The notes: generated by a model not told the origin, from the sequence alone. A stretch of DNA of 64,000 nucleotides from Craspedostauros australis (GCA_026770025.1 JAMXDE010000013.1:1674001-1738000); one strand, 5' to 3'; counted from the first letter of the stretch, positions 32,401 through 41,424 are shown. Program-made: numbers and translations.

Positions 32401-33746
32401 CTTGGATTCTGGACGGCGTTGTTGGCGTACGAGTACCTGGGCACGTTGCTGTCTCTGGTACGCCTGATGGCATGCCAGCGATTTCCACGCACCTCGTTTT
32501 CGTACGACGCCTCGGCCTTGTTACAGATTGCCATCCATGTGAGATCTTTTGCGGCAAGCTGGGGGCGAGCGTACTCGTACGTGAAGACGGGAAGACGCAT
32601 GAGGATTTCCTCAAGGTTTTCCTTCATCACATAGAGAGGACGTCGGTACTGTTCACCAGACCGGATCTGTCCTCCAGCCTGCAGGAAGGCGTCGAGGATC
32701 GTTCGGAGGAGACGAAGGTCGAAGCGACCGGCGTCGTCGAGGCGCTTGCAAAGAGCACGGAGGTGGACTGCCATGAGACCAACGTTCTCGTTTGGAAAAC
32801 GTCTGCAGTTGACTTCGCGGATCTTGGCTGCGAGGGCGTCTTGTTCATCCAAGGAGTTGGCCGAGTTGCTGTTCATGAACTCAACGAAGAGAGTGATGAA
32901 GTTATCGTGGAACTTCGGCTCGATTCGGTTCATGAGTTGGTCTTCGAGGGCTGGATCAAGACTGTCACGGAAGAACGCTGAGGCTGTCTCGTTGTTCTGG
33001 ACGTCGTAGTGATCCCACTTCAGATGGAACTCGTCGAAGTGCTTGGTGGCATCTTCAAGAGTGAAGGCGGCTGGTGAGTCCAAGACACAAGTCATCCCTG
33101 ACTCTGCGTTGGCGTCAGCGATGTACGCCATGGTGAGGAGTCCGGTTCTTGCCATGTGGTTTCGCACCAGGCGGATGAACTGCTGGATGTTCCCTCCTTT
33201 CTTGAACTTGTCGGTGAGTCCTTGTTCTTGCTTGGACTGGTTGGTGGAGTCAGCACCGTTATGGAGGATTCTCTGTTGTTGAGAGTTGGTCCACCTGGTG
33301 TGTGACTCGTCTTGGAGGCCCGTCCAATGCCCGTTCGGCGCGCCTGCGGTCCAGGGCACCCAGTTGCGTCCTTGCTTGAGGATACCTCCCATGATGGGAA
33401 CGGTTGGTTTCCCAGAGAGGTCGTGGTCGTCGTCTTCGCTGTCCTCTTCTGACTTTTTGCTCTTCTTGGGCATGGGTGTTCCCATGTCGAAGATGCTGTC
33501 GTTGAAGAAGGATTGGTCCGTCCGGGTTCTTGTGTCGCCAGCGGAACGGCTGCGCTCGAGTCCGGGACGGCTTGGGGTCGTGGTGGCTGTCGCCGCTGCT
33601 TGGGCAGTGGCTATAGCCGCGTTTGCTGCTTCTGCAGCGGCTTCGGCCGTCAACGTCGCCTGTGTGAGGCGGGCGTTCTCGACCATGATCGCTTCGAGCT
33701 GCGCTTGCAGCTCTTCCAGCGTGGCAGGGGTTGTCTCTTCCGCCAT
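29418..33746 (-). CDS. Copia B polyprotein, gag-protease-integrase part
   Basis: ATG at 33746, 1442 aa, ending at TAA 29418-29420. An Ala-rich coiled N-terminus and gag lead to a zinc-knuckle-like WCAKCRRWRLSHNTESH. A hydrophobic stretch (about 566-623) looks like two membrane helices, unusual for copia. Protease signature VWDSGASISV is near 813. The pre-integrase zinc motif contains HYRLGHLSF and CAACQFG (~970-1010). Integrase D-D-E residues: SVDHFVG (~1055), LSDNATTF (~1129) and NGIAERSIRT (~1164). The stop replaces a Gln codon present in element C, so it is a point mutation or a readthrough stop. Confidence 0.9.
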   Translation of the reverse strand: MAEETTPATLEELQAQLEAIMVENARLTQATLTAEAAAEAANAAIATAQAAATATTTPSRPGLERSRSAGDTRTRTDQSFFNDSIFDMGTPMPKKSKKSEEDSEDDDHDLSGKPTVPIMGGILKQGRNWVPWTAGAPNGHWTGLQDESHTRWTNSQQQRILHNGADSTNQSKQEQGLTDKFKKGGNIQQFIRLVRNHMARTGLLTMAYIADANAESGMTCVLDSPAAFTLEDATKHFDEFHLKWDHYDVQNNETASAFFRDSLDPALEDQLMNRIEPKFHDNFITLFVEFMNSNSANSLDEQDALAAKIREVNCRRFPNENVGLMAVHLRALCKRLDDAGRFDLRLLRTILDAFLQAGGQIRSGEQYRRPLYVMKENLEEILMRLPVFTYEYARPQLAAKDLTWMAICNKAEASYENEVRGNRWHAIRRTRDSNVPRYSYANNAVQNPSANVLEQHKGFSKNDGRRNNFKKPKERDAKRNASQGWSSKAPKPGEPQRKLVNDKTFMWCAKCRRWRLSHNTESHQDNFKFKAKAKGKQAPKQDNLSIDMAAWTCFTAASSQDEDTWWSLVWNLFTSFNYFGSIVGMVLLFASLQVITIGVEYGWYIAAANAWMLIAVTLLLLHTNVPRRPDSINSADLVYNKARVKERYKQVHKRPTHFNGAVKRSLYDLVMESLDPDGPKPVNVSKGNSPRTKRVWRPQARTKSRNHRSKRRHWNQSKNSTYGKNQTPTTAKLPRQEGRTSSISRNLWSLYPTRRIDLMYDRSQKQQCDNDMPALLTLQGLASFFSNRNAFASPAKAESYLSPDAPFELVWDSGASISVTNDLNDFCSTPSPPPRPTFLNGFLKKIQVNALGTVEWYVLDVTGSPRKLRLPAFHVPESKVKLISTSSLLEEYQGETIVFDKSSCKLSGILGNDDRNAIVANYKKSTRLPTSVGYSADNIHDVPAALTSIVSTVSDHNVNLTQPQKELLRWHYRLGHLSFSRVKFLLRSGTLTGSESSRKMHTAAARVTSLPLCAACQFGKLHRRPSPGITQHVVRDKQGVLRTDHLFPGQQVSVDHFVGRTPGRLFSGRGKGDPNEMYKGGAIFVDHASGYIHVEPVAALTTHVTLEAKERFELMCRDVGVPVRSYLSDNATTFTSPEYSKHLEIFHQVHRFAGVGAHHHNGIAERSIRTIVSMARTMMMHQSIHWPTMFDAQLWPMAVVHAAYIYNRVPNPATGLTPYDVLSRIRLPLKQLHNLHVWGSPVYVLNKALADGRKIPRWEPRGERYVNMGLSTKHASTVPLVLSPRTGSITPQFHVVFDDWFATIATDLKQLPSYQSEEWTRMFGDTTFQYPFDDDDVESMEQDDIFASDTRDHNRLQRNDDNTPPPSFDTRNQQTIRERTPQVLAKESQPMTQQIPDLMSEALAPPMPASEGANRQMSSTEGAPDEPPVPDSTIESPDQRTL

Positions 33747-34174
33747 GATGGATGACGGAGACTTCTCGAATGGTCTTCGGACTTCGAGGGGATCGATCTG
33801 TTTGCCTTCTCTTGCTCTTGCTCGACTTCACTTCGTTGGGAAGGTGTGCACTGAAGTTCGATGCAGGCTTGGAGAGGCTCGCACTCGGTTGGCGAGTGCG
33901 CTTATCGCTTGCTTTGGCAGGGGCTACTGAAGTTCGACCTTGGGTCGCTTACCTTCAGCTGGGACTTTTGTCCTCTTGAGTGGCTCGGTTTTTCGAGCGG
34001 TGGGGATCTGATTTCAGATCAGATGCATGCGGTGAGGACGTGGTCCTAGTTGGAAGCTCGGTCTGCGAGCTGTGCCTTTTGGCTTCGTCTCAGAGAGACT
34101 CTTGCGATCGGTTGGCAGAGGAAGATGCTCGGTGGAGTTGATAAGAGAGTATTTGGCAACCACTCGCAGCTACC
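33747..34174 (-). other. 5' leader and primer binding site of copia B
   Basis: 428 bp between gag ATG and 5' LTR. Directly next to the LTR, in element orientation, (T)GGTAGCTGCGAG could pair with the 3' end of a tRNA ending ...GCTACCA, as expected for a primer binding site (34163-34175). No gene here. Confidence 0.55.
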
Positions 34175-34860
34175 AGTTAGGATTCGGGCGTAGGCGTCGC
34201 GAATCGGTGGAGAATGCCTCGTGAATCTGCCGGCTTCAGGATAGCCGTGTGATGCAGTTCAAGAGAAGTGTGCTGTTTGAATAGTTATAACTTGTAACGA
34301 TGAGAAGTAGAGTGCTTTGTAGCTAATCCTTGTCTGTTATTATGAGTTAGCTTATTGGTGTTAGTAGGGTGAAGAAACGATGCCACACAACTTGGCGAGA
34401 CCCTGCACTGATGCACTTGATTCAGTGCAACAGAGTAGACAGTCAATACAGTACCTTGCTCTCCGCACATGTAGTTACACTGCAGTGTAGGTCATGACAA
34501 TCAGTGATGACGGTCATGAAGCAGTGGCTGTGGCTGAAGCTGACATTCGGATTCCATTGCTTGAGTTGAAGCAAGTTGGATACGCATGCTGAGACCACGG
34601 TGGTAGTGTGATGGTCATCAGCAATGAAGGAATCGAGGTATGTTTTAGTAAGGAGGATCTGAAGAGCATATAGTTCCCAGGTGGGGTGTGAGTCAAGTCG
34701 GTCAGGTTTGAGTCATGACGGATTCGTGAATGGAGGAGAGAAAGGAGGAGAAAAGATTTGGTGGTCAATCAAGTCGGAAGATTTCGCGCCAAAACAGGAA
34801 TTTCTCCCATTGGGTTGATACCGTGTTCGGTAGTAGTCTGTCCCTCATTGAATCTCAACT
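34175..34860 (-). repeat. 5' LTR of copia B
   Basis: 686 bp from AGTTAGGATTC to ATCTCAACT. Its right end abuts ACCAT, directly at the start codon of the next gene. Confidence 0.94.
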
Positions 34861-34863
34861 ACC

Positions 34864-36797
34864 ATGAACAAACCAACCACCACCAACACCACGCCCAGCA
34901 CTCCAGCTCAGCGTGCCATCCGCAAACTGCCTTCCTCCCGCTCAAATTTGAAATCGATGGGACCGGAAGTCGACATCGCCATCTTGGACTTCCTCCTTGG
35001 TGCAAAGCGCTTCGATAAATTCAAGCTGCACTGCGATCAATTTGAACATCTCCTCGGCAAGGCCGGTTCTGCACAGCGAGAAGCTTGCAGAAAACGCAAA
35101 TACTATCTTCAAAAGTATCTCGACAAGGCAGGGCTGCAGGCATTGCACAAGGTGCAGCGACAGGCATTGGGTGAAAGCGATCCCAATGCACCATGGGCAT
35201 CAACGCCCCCTGCCAAATCAAAATCGAAGACCCTCACAACACCATCAACCTCGACAACGGCATCAACATCAACATCCACACTCTCGCCACAGCGACGCCG
35301 CAAGATTCTCTTTTCCACCGAAGCCAAGATGACGACCAACGACGAAACCAGCACCACCATCTCCAACAACGAAGAAGGCGAGCACTACAGCATTGACCTT
35401 GACCATCCATTCCATCATGTGGAGAACACGATGATCTACCAGATGGATGATGTCATCCAGGAGGGCAGATCTTTCGACTGCCTCATCATCCGCAAGCTGT
35501 TTGTCGACAAGGATGACATTGATCAGATCAAAGCATCCATCTGTGACGAAGGTACCTGCATCAAGATCCAAGAGCCAGCCATCCCATCGTTGATGCTGGA
35601 AACTAGCACAGATGCAATGTTCATGCAGCAAAAGGGAGTTCCTGATGGCAATCTCGCACGCGAGAAGCTCCTTTTCCATAAGCTGGTTAACCGTGAAACC
35701 ACAAAGGGAGTTGGCCTCAAGTACACCTACTTCCATTGCCCAGATGGAATGACCCTGAGTGCTAACTTCTTCCAGAATGAAGTTGAGTGCCTCACCAAGA
35801 CGTACTGTCCAACACCAAAGGTGTTGGTCCACAAGGCAACGAATGCCCAGCTCAAGATCCCGACAAATGTGGTGTGCTGGAGAGTTGCAATCGCTGGATT
35901 TCATGGCAAGGTTGGGCTGTGCAACCCCAACACCGACAACGTCGATGATGCATTCTTTGGGATGCTTTCTAGCACTGGTGAGTAGCCATGGAAGCATCCC
36001 AATTCAATTGACTTGTTTGGCCATCGATCATGATGCAATCACATCTAATCCGCACTACTCTAGAGTACTCACTATCATTTCACCTATCATCTTCTCTCCT
36101 TTCGCCATTCTGTGTCCGAGCAATTGATGATGTAGCAAACCTGACTATCAAAACAGGCGGCACGGACAAGATGGACGTCGACAGCTCTCCCACCCCATCC
36201 ACAGTCCCTTCGAGCAGCAACAGCAGCAGCACGCCCCTGCCAGGAACAGGAGTGGCATGCGTGATAGTCCCTCCAAAGATCAACAGAATCTCTGAAGTGG
36301 TGAACGCTCCAACCGCTCCAAAGACCAACAGCAAGTTCGGAGTGGTGAACATTCCAAGCCCACCACACACTAACCCGACGATCCATGGTGCGAATGCGGG
36401 TGAGATGACCTTCCCAGACGCTCCAGGGTCCGCATTGCAAGTCCCTCTCCCCGGTCAAGACGGCTTCGATGGGCTCAACTTTCCGGATGTTCCAGCATCC
36501 ATGTTGGATACTCCTGCTCCAAACCAACTTGCCTTGGCCATGGCTACACCAACCCTCGTCCGCGAACCTATTGCTTGTTCTGTTCCTCCCGCTCCAAATG
36601 CCCTCGCGGTTCGCGGCAACGATACCATCATGGGTGATGAAGGGCATCACCTCAAGCGTGCGATTTCGGACATCGGCGTATGCTCACCAAAGAAGTTGAA
36701 GCCTGCAGAGGATGCAGCTCTTGATCAATCGAACCCGGAGGAGCCATCTGCCCATGACTTTGATGAAGATGATCCTCTCAATGCCTACTTCTCTTAG
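34864..36797 (+). CDS. Unrecognised 584-aa protein encoded by Harbinger element H1 (two exons)
   Basis: ATG at 34864 lies inside the target duplication (ACC ATG). Exon 1 is 34864-35977, exon 2 is 36157-36797 (TAG). The 179-bp intron starts GTGAGT and ends AAAACAG, and joining gives MLSSTG-GTDKMDVD in frame. The N-terminal third has a basic helical region (QREACRKRKYYLQKYLDKAG) and a Ser/Thr-rich linker. The central part (about 190-370) is a folded domain with Cys residues such as YFHCPDG and VVCWRVAIAGFHG. The C-terminal exon is Pro/Ser-rich, then acidic and ends DDPLNAYFS. I recognise no family. It may be the second, accessory protein of this Harbinger family. Its natural upstream region now lies 16.4 kb away at about 18.4 kb. 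Confidence 0.72.
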
Positions 36798-36878
36798 ATA
36801 TCACACTACTGATACGTTTCATGAAACCACCAACACATACGAGTGTTCTAGTAAGTTGAAGAGTATGTCAGTATTTAC

Positions 36879-38823
36879 TTAAATTTCGAATATAGGATGA
36901 CCATTATCTAATTCGTACTGTATCAATACACAGCAGGCTTCGAAGACACACTGATGTTTGCCAAGATCGTTTCTATAATCGTGGACAAGAGCCTTGAAGT
37001 TCTTGATCCTTCCATTGAAGCTCTCGTGTCGAGCTCTTGCCCTGTTCTTGAATTTCTTCACCGCAGCAGAATCCATCGGGTTTGGTGCACTGATGGTTGG
37101 CTCGTTTTGATAGCCACCATCGGCAATGACCATTCCTCCTGATGGCAGTTTGCTTTTGAGGCCATCAGGTTTGCGATACATCACCAGATCTGATGTAGAA
37201 GCAGGGAAGGGACCATTGATCCAGACAAGCTTGCTGTCTGCTAGCGAGATTCCAAGCTCATAGGTGAGCCCTGCCAAGTGCGACTTGTGGCTATACCACT
37301 TCGTCCTGGGGTCTGTTCTTGGTTCATGAATCTTGATGTGGACGCCATCGACGCTGATGAGGAAGTGCTTGTCGTCCGCAGTGAGCTTTATATTTTGTGG
37401 AGGCCAGATGACCTGAGAGAAGGAAATAAAAAGAAACGAAGTGCAGCAGAAGACTGTGTCAGGATAGAATATGAAGCAAAGTGGCATCGAAGTGTGCACA
37501 GTGACTTACCTTTCTTGGAAGCAAGGCTTGGATCGCTGGTAAGTATGACCAGATGAGAGACCGGATTGTCTTCTCATCCAAGCCCCAACGCCCTGCCATG
37601 GCATGCTCCCTACTGTAGGCTTTGAGCCAGTTCAGAACAACAAATGTATCATAGGGTCGCGGGTTCTTGAGTTTGTGTGCTGTCTTGATGTTGAATAGAT
37701 TAACAAAGAGGCAGCCAAAGCTCTCTGGACTCAAGCCGTACATTGCTGAAAATCGATTCTGTTTGGTCCGTTCTGCCATTTTGGTTTGCCGAAAGCCAGC
37801 ATATTGCAACCCAAGCTCCAGAATATCAGCACTTGACAAGAAGTCAATTTCAGTTGTGTTGTTGGATGCTTCGTTGTGGGGTGGCTGATTGATGAAGTGA
37901 TCATCTTGTTGATTGCCTTGGCTCATACCTTGGTTGGTTGGTTGCCTTGCAGGCCTTCCCCTTCGTTGCATATTTGGTCGATTGGTTGATTGGGTTGGTT
38001 GATTGGGTTGGCTGATCACTTGGTTGGTTGGTCGCTTCGCTGGCCTGCTCCTCGGCTGCGCGCTTTTCTGGTTGCCCGTATCAGTTGGTTGATTGGGTTG
38101 GCTGGTTGCTCGGTTGGCTGGTTGCCTTGCTGGCCTGCCCCTCCATTGTACATTTGTTTGATTGCCTGCATTGGCTGGTTGGTTGGTTGCCTTGGTGGTT
38201 GGTTGGTTGCCTGGTTGCCTCGCAGGCCTTCCCCTTCGTTTCATGTTTGGTTGATTGGCTTGGCTGATTGCTTGGTTGGTTGGCTGCTTCACTGGCCTGC
38301 TCCTCGGCTGCGCGCCTTTCTGGTTGCCCGTATCGGTTGGTTGATTGGTTGCCTTGCTGGTTGCTCGGTTGGCTGGTTGCCTTGCTGGCCTGCCCCTCCA
38401 TTGTACATTTGTTTGATTGCCTGCATCGGCTGGTTGGTTGGTTGCCTTGGTGGTTGGTTGGTTGCCTGGTTGCCTCGCAGGCCTTCCCCTTCGTTTCATG
38501 TTGGTTGATTGGCTTGGCTGATTGCTTGGTTGGTTGGCTGCTTCGCTGGCCTGCTCCTCGGCTGTGCGCTTTTCTGGTTGCCTGCATTGGTTGAGTGATT
38601 GACTTGGCTGATCGCTTGGTTGGTTGGCTGCCTTGCTGGTTTGCCCCTCCGTCGCAAATTTGGTTGATTGCCTGCATCGGCTGGCTGGTTGGTTGGTTGC
38701 CTTGCTGGTTGCTTGGTTGGCCAGTCGCCTCACGGGCTTGCCCTTCTGCTCCATTCTTGACTGATTGCCTTTACTGGTAGTTCGGTTGATCAGTTGCCTT
38801 GCTGGTCTGCCTCTGCATTGCAT
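36879..38823 (-). CDS. Harbinger-type DDE transposase with N-terminal AT-hook array (two exons)
   Basis: Exon 1 is 38823-37510 and exon 2 is 37412-36879. The 97-bp intron starts GTAAGT and ends TTCTCTCAG, and the junction is RK-VIWPP in phase 0. Product 615 aa. Residues 1 to about 300 are repeats of RGRPARQPxNQ type (AT-hook core RGRP, six RGRPARQ copies and two RSRP variants). After these come an HTH-like region (LGLDEKTIRSLIWSYLPAI and neighbours) and the DDE domain: D460 (ISVDGVHIKI), D536 (VIADGGYQNEP), E568 (RARHESFNGRIKNF). This fits DDE_Tnp_4. All three acidic residues are present. An upstream ATG at 39055 is in another frame and could belong to a further 5' exon. Confidence 0.85.
37930..38820. 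repeat. Minisatellite coding the AT-hook array
   Basis: GGTTGGTTG-rich direct repeats with a higher-order period of about 260-300 bp (for example the block with GCCCCTCCATTGTACATT at about 38138 and 38395). It lies in frame within the transposase. Antisense frames read as Trp/Leu-rich artefacts. Confidence 0.85.
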
Positions 38824-39067
38824 GCTTGGCTGATCGTTGTCGTTGTTTGGTTGAATGCGTGGGCTGGTTCTTGTTCTCCGTCTCCCGTTCGAGTAGTCGG
38901 CTGCGAAGCGGAGTGATGTGACGGGGATGGCGAGTGCTTGGCTGCGTGTTGATGTTCATCATGTTGTCATTGTTTTGGAACAATGATTCATTGCGTTCCG
39001 TTGCAGTGGCTGACGTTGAGTCTTGACAAGATTTTCTGAGTCTTGGTTTCCTCATTCAGTCTTGGTC

Positions 39068-39290
39068 CAGCATTAGTTTCATTGAGACGTCATTAGTTTC
39101 ATCGAAACATTGTTAGTTTCGTCGAAACGTTATTAGTTCCATCGAAACGTTATTAGTTCCATCGAATCATCATTAGTTTCGTCGAGTCGTTGTTAGTTTC
39201 GTCGAAACGTTATTAGTTCCATCGAATCATCATTAGTTTCGTCGAGTCATTGTTAGTTTCGTTGGAACGTTGTTAGTTTCATCGAATCAA
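39068..39290. repeat. H1 right subterminal tandem array
   Basis: About eleven units of the type ATTAGTTTCGTCGAAACGTT, several arranged as a higher-order repeat. Related to the left array at 16757-16880. Confidence 0.9.
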
Positions 39291-39438
39291 TTACATGTGA
39301 TTGGAGTTCTCTTTTTGAAATATTACCGTTATAGACGTTATGTACTAACCAATGTGTTGATCGATTGAGTCGAAGGATGCCATGGCTTCGGCTGTCCACA
39401 GCAAATGGTCGTAGTAGTCGATGACGTTCGTAGTCGTG

Positions 39439-39462
39439 TTTCGGCGAATTTCCCGTGCCTTG
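39439..39462 (-). repeat. H1 right terminal inverted repeat
   Basis: Reverse complement begins CAAGGCACGGGAAATTCGCC; followed by the target copy CTG at 39463-39465. Confidence 0.88.
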
Positions 39463-39865
39463 CTGCTCCATTCGTACGAGTGTGCTGTGCGACATGGGCT
39501 TGGACTATGTTTAACGGTAGAGGGTTAAAATAGAAGCTGCGGTAAACCATGTCACACTCATTTCCCACAACAGTTGTCGAGTGCCGCAGGCTCGCAATCA
39601 CGTCGTCAACAGACTCCTTTTTGTCTGCACGGTGTCGCAATACGACGTCATCATATGACTTCGTTTCTCCTCGTTGCTCAATGACATACCTCCATCTTCG
39701 TATCAGACCTTTGTTCAATTTGTCTCCTTTCTGTTCGTGGTGATCATATGGGTTGATGCAAGCTTCGTGAGCAGACAACGGCCCAGCTCGTCGCGGCCTG
39801 CGAGTCATCATTTTTGGGAGTGCCCTGCTGCACATCTTCATCGCAATTACAGCATCGCAATCCAT
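39463..39865 (-). pseudogene. 5' part of a host ORF interrupted by Harbinger element H1
   Basis: ATG at 39865 and open to the H1 boundary. Removing H1 and one CTG joins it in frame to 16582-16452, giving 178 codons with the stop. The first part is basic (MMTRRPRRAGP), the middle acidic/basic and the end Cys-rich. No family recognised. In its present state the frame runs on into H1 and stops at 39338. It could be one exon of a larger gene. Confidence 0.55.
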
Positions 39866-40060
39866 ACTGAATTAGGCTATTACATGACGAATATAGCTGC
39901 CACCACTATCAAGGTGCCCAATCTTACAGGGCTTGCCACATTGTAGTTGCGTTCATTCAATGCTCTTGTATGCATCCAATTAGTGAATGTTGTGCGTTGC
40001 ATGCTGGAACTTGCTCGTTTCTTTCCGACTTGTTGTCATCGACGGACTCCATGATGTACC

Positions 40061-40651
40061 TTGCCAATTCCTCAGTATGTAGCTTCGGACAAGAGCCCTT
40101 CATGTACTTGTTGTCACAAGTGTCATCTAGATGATGGAATCAATGGAACGCAAGAAGAGGAAACGCATATCTACAGACGGACGGATTCGGATCTTGGTGA
40201 CGCTCTTGCTGTCGCAAGCCGATGCTGTTGCAAGGATGGAGTGCTTGATCATCTGGCAGCGCGCTGCGACGTTCATCCCACCACGGTCCAGAAAATGATG
40301 ATCAATGCGAGAAAGACTATGGCCAGCAACTTCCAATCATTTTGGAGCTTGCTGCCGCAGTATCATGCATGTCAGGGTGTGCTCAAATGGGATCAAGAGG
40401 ACCTGACAGAACACCTACAACACCTTCACATCAACGATGCGGCAATCGCCTACACAGCTGCTGCTGCCCTTAATGTGCCACCAACCACGCTACACCATAT
40501 GCGAATCGAAACAAAGCGTCGTCTCAAAAACATATTTGGACTCAGAGAAGGACAATGTCGAAATGTGTGTACTCGGATGTGTATGCATCAGTCACACTTG
40601 CGCGCCATCATCCAGAATATTTGGTGGCAGAATCACGACCCAAAACTATGA
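40061..40651 (+). CDS. Helix-turn-helix protein, possibly a transposase fragment
   Basis: Open frame of 196 codons from a TTG; the true start or splice acceptor is unclear (TTCCTCAG just after 40061 could be an acceptor). Two segments look like helix-turn-helix units: LAARCDVHPTTVQKMM and AAALNVPPTTLHHMRIETKR. Such pairs occur at the N-terminus of IS630/Tc1-mariner type transposases, but no DDE domain follows before the stop. It may be a truncated transposase. Stop codon overlaps the repeat block that starts with TGACGTCA. Confidence 0.42.
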   Translation: MPIPQYVASDKSPSCTCCHKCHLDDGINGTQEEETHIYRRTDSDLGDALAVASRCCCKDGVLDHLAARCDVHPTTVQKMMINARKTMASNFQSFWSLLPQYHACQGVLKWDQEDLTEHLQHLHINDAAIAYTAAAALNVPPTTLHHMRIETKRRLKNIFGLREGQCRNVCTRMCMHQSHLRAIIQNIWWQNHDPKL

Positions 40652-40761
40652 CGTCACAGCGATACCACCGCGATACCACGAGGATACCGCGATACTACGA
40701 TGACAGGATACCGCGATACCAGCGGATACCACAGTATCCATCACACGTGACGTCACATCGA
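40649..40761. repeat. GATACCAC tandem repeats bracketed by CRE palindromes
   Basis: TGACGTCACA(G/T)CGA occurs at 40649-40662 and 40748-40761 in direct orientation. Between them the unit GCGATACCAC and variants recur about eight times. Confidence 0.75.
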
Positions 40762-40807
40762 GACCTTAACTACCAGGTCTACAGGAATGAAATATGTTGT
40801 GAACATT

Positions 40808-40892
40808 CCATCAGATTCGATCAATTATCAGATTCGATGAATCATCAGATTCGATCATCATCAGATTCGATCAATCATCAGATTCAACAAAA
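40808..40892. repeat. Short tandem repeat ATCAGATTCGATCA
   Basis: Five or so imperfect copies of ATCAGATTCGATCAATC. Confidence 0.8.
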
Positions 40893-41424
40893 CCTGAGAA
40901 CGGAACAACAACGAGAGAGAGACGACAACGTTGACGATCAAGTCAACATCAACGAGCAACATGAGAGCAATGTGCAATGGAGGTGCAAGAGGATTGCACC
41001 AAGCAAAGAGAGCAAGGAAGAGATGGATCAAGAGAGCATCTTGATCATCTCATTCCCCACGCTCGCTCACCAACAATCAATAGCAACAACAGTAACAGTA
41101 ACAGAAACACTTTGAGAAAGAGTGTTGACTTCTACCGATTCTCCGTGCGCGGAGCCTTCCAACAGGACAAGGCCGATCATCTTTGCTTCTGTATCAATCA
41201 CATCGCTGATGATGGGTTGTTCCAAAGCTTGGATGATGTTGTCCACTTGACTGAGAAGGGGCTCTTCATTCACTTAACCAATTGTGGGCAATGGTGTGTT
41301 GTGGGTGAAGAACCCAGTTGAAGTTCACTTAAGAACAGACTACGTTCCACTTTAGTGTATCCCATGCTGTTACCTGAAAATCGCTTTTGGCGCGAAATCT
41401 TCCGACCCTGACAACAGCGAAATC
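40893..41424. other. No supported gene
   Basis: A plus-strand frame 40977-41321 is open but has no recognised motif. At 41386-41407 a 22-bp piece of the family B LTR is present (TTTTGGCGCGAAATCTTCC), a leftover of another insertion. Ends with AAATC, which resembles AAATG after the LTR at 47008. Confidence 0.4.

Larger units (their letters stand above)
18432..34860 (-). mobile_element. Ty1/copia retrotransposon B (about 9.15 kb, split by nested copia A)
   Basis: Bounded by AGTTAGGATTCGGG on the left and GAATCTCAACT on the right, with a perfect 5-bp duplication ACCAT (18427-18431 and 34861-34865). The 5' LTR is 34175-34860. The 3' LTR is in two pieces, 18432-18788 and 26069-26397, because element A lies inside it. 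Each LTR totals 686 bp and they differ at very few bases (for example GCGCC against GCTCC). Order in the element is LTR, gag, protease, integrase, RT, RNase H, LTR, as in copia. Confidence 0.95.
16586..39462 (-). mobile_element. Harbinger/PIF-type DNA transposon H1 (about 6.4 kb, split by nested copia elements)
   Basis: Ends are inverted repeats that match at 22 of 24 bases (16586-16609 and 39439-39462; CAAGGCACGGGAAA then A/T then TCGCC). They are flanked by CTG on both sides (16583-16585, 39463-39465). A 3-bp CWG target duplication is typical of PIF/Harbinger. Subterminal tandem arrays of related units begin 171 bp from the left end and stop about 172 bp from the right end. It carries a DDE transposase (minus), a 584-codon gene (plus) and a small W-rich ORF (minus). 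Copia elements B and A are nested inside; without them H1 is about 6443 bp. Confidence 0.87.

Noticed and set aside
32067-32981. A 304-codon plus-strand frame
   Set aside because: It lies antisense to the well-supported gag part of copia B and shows no domain.
36030-36156. ATG at 36030 as the start of a separate gene
   Set aside because: GTGAGT at 35978 and AAAACAG before 36157 join it to the upstream exon in frame, so 36157-36797 is exon 2.
37990-38594. Long plus-strand Trp/Leu/Gly-rich frames that look like a membrane protein
   Set aside because: They are the antisense of the AT-hook repeat region of the Harbinger transposase; repeated GGTTGGTTG gives an artificial hydrophobic pattern.
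39338-39462. C-terminal part of the 175-codon frame 39865-39338 as native host protein
   Set aside because: These codons lie inside H1 (its right end and TIR); the host frame continues instead at 16582.
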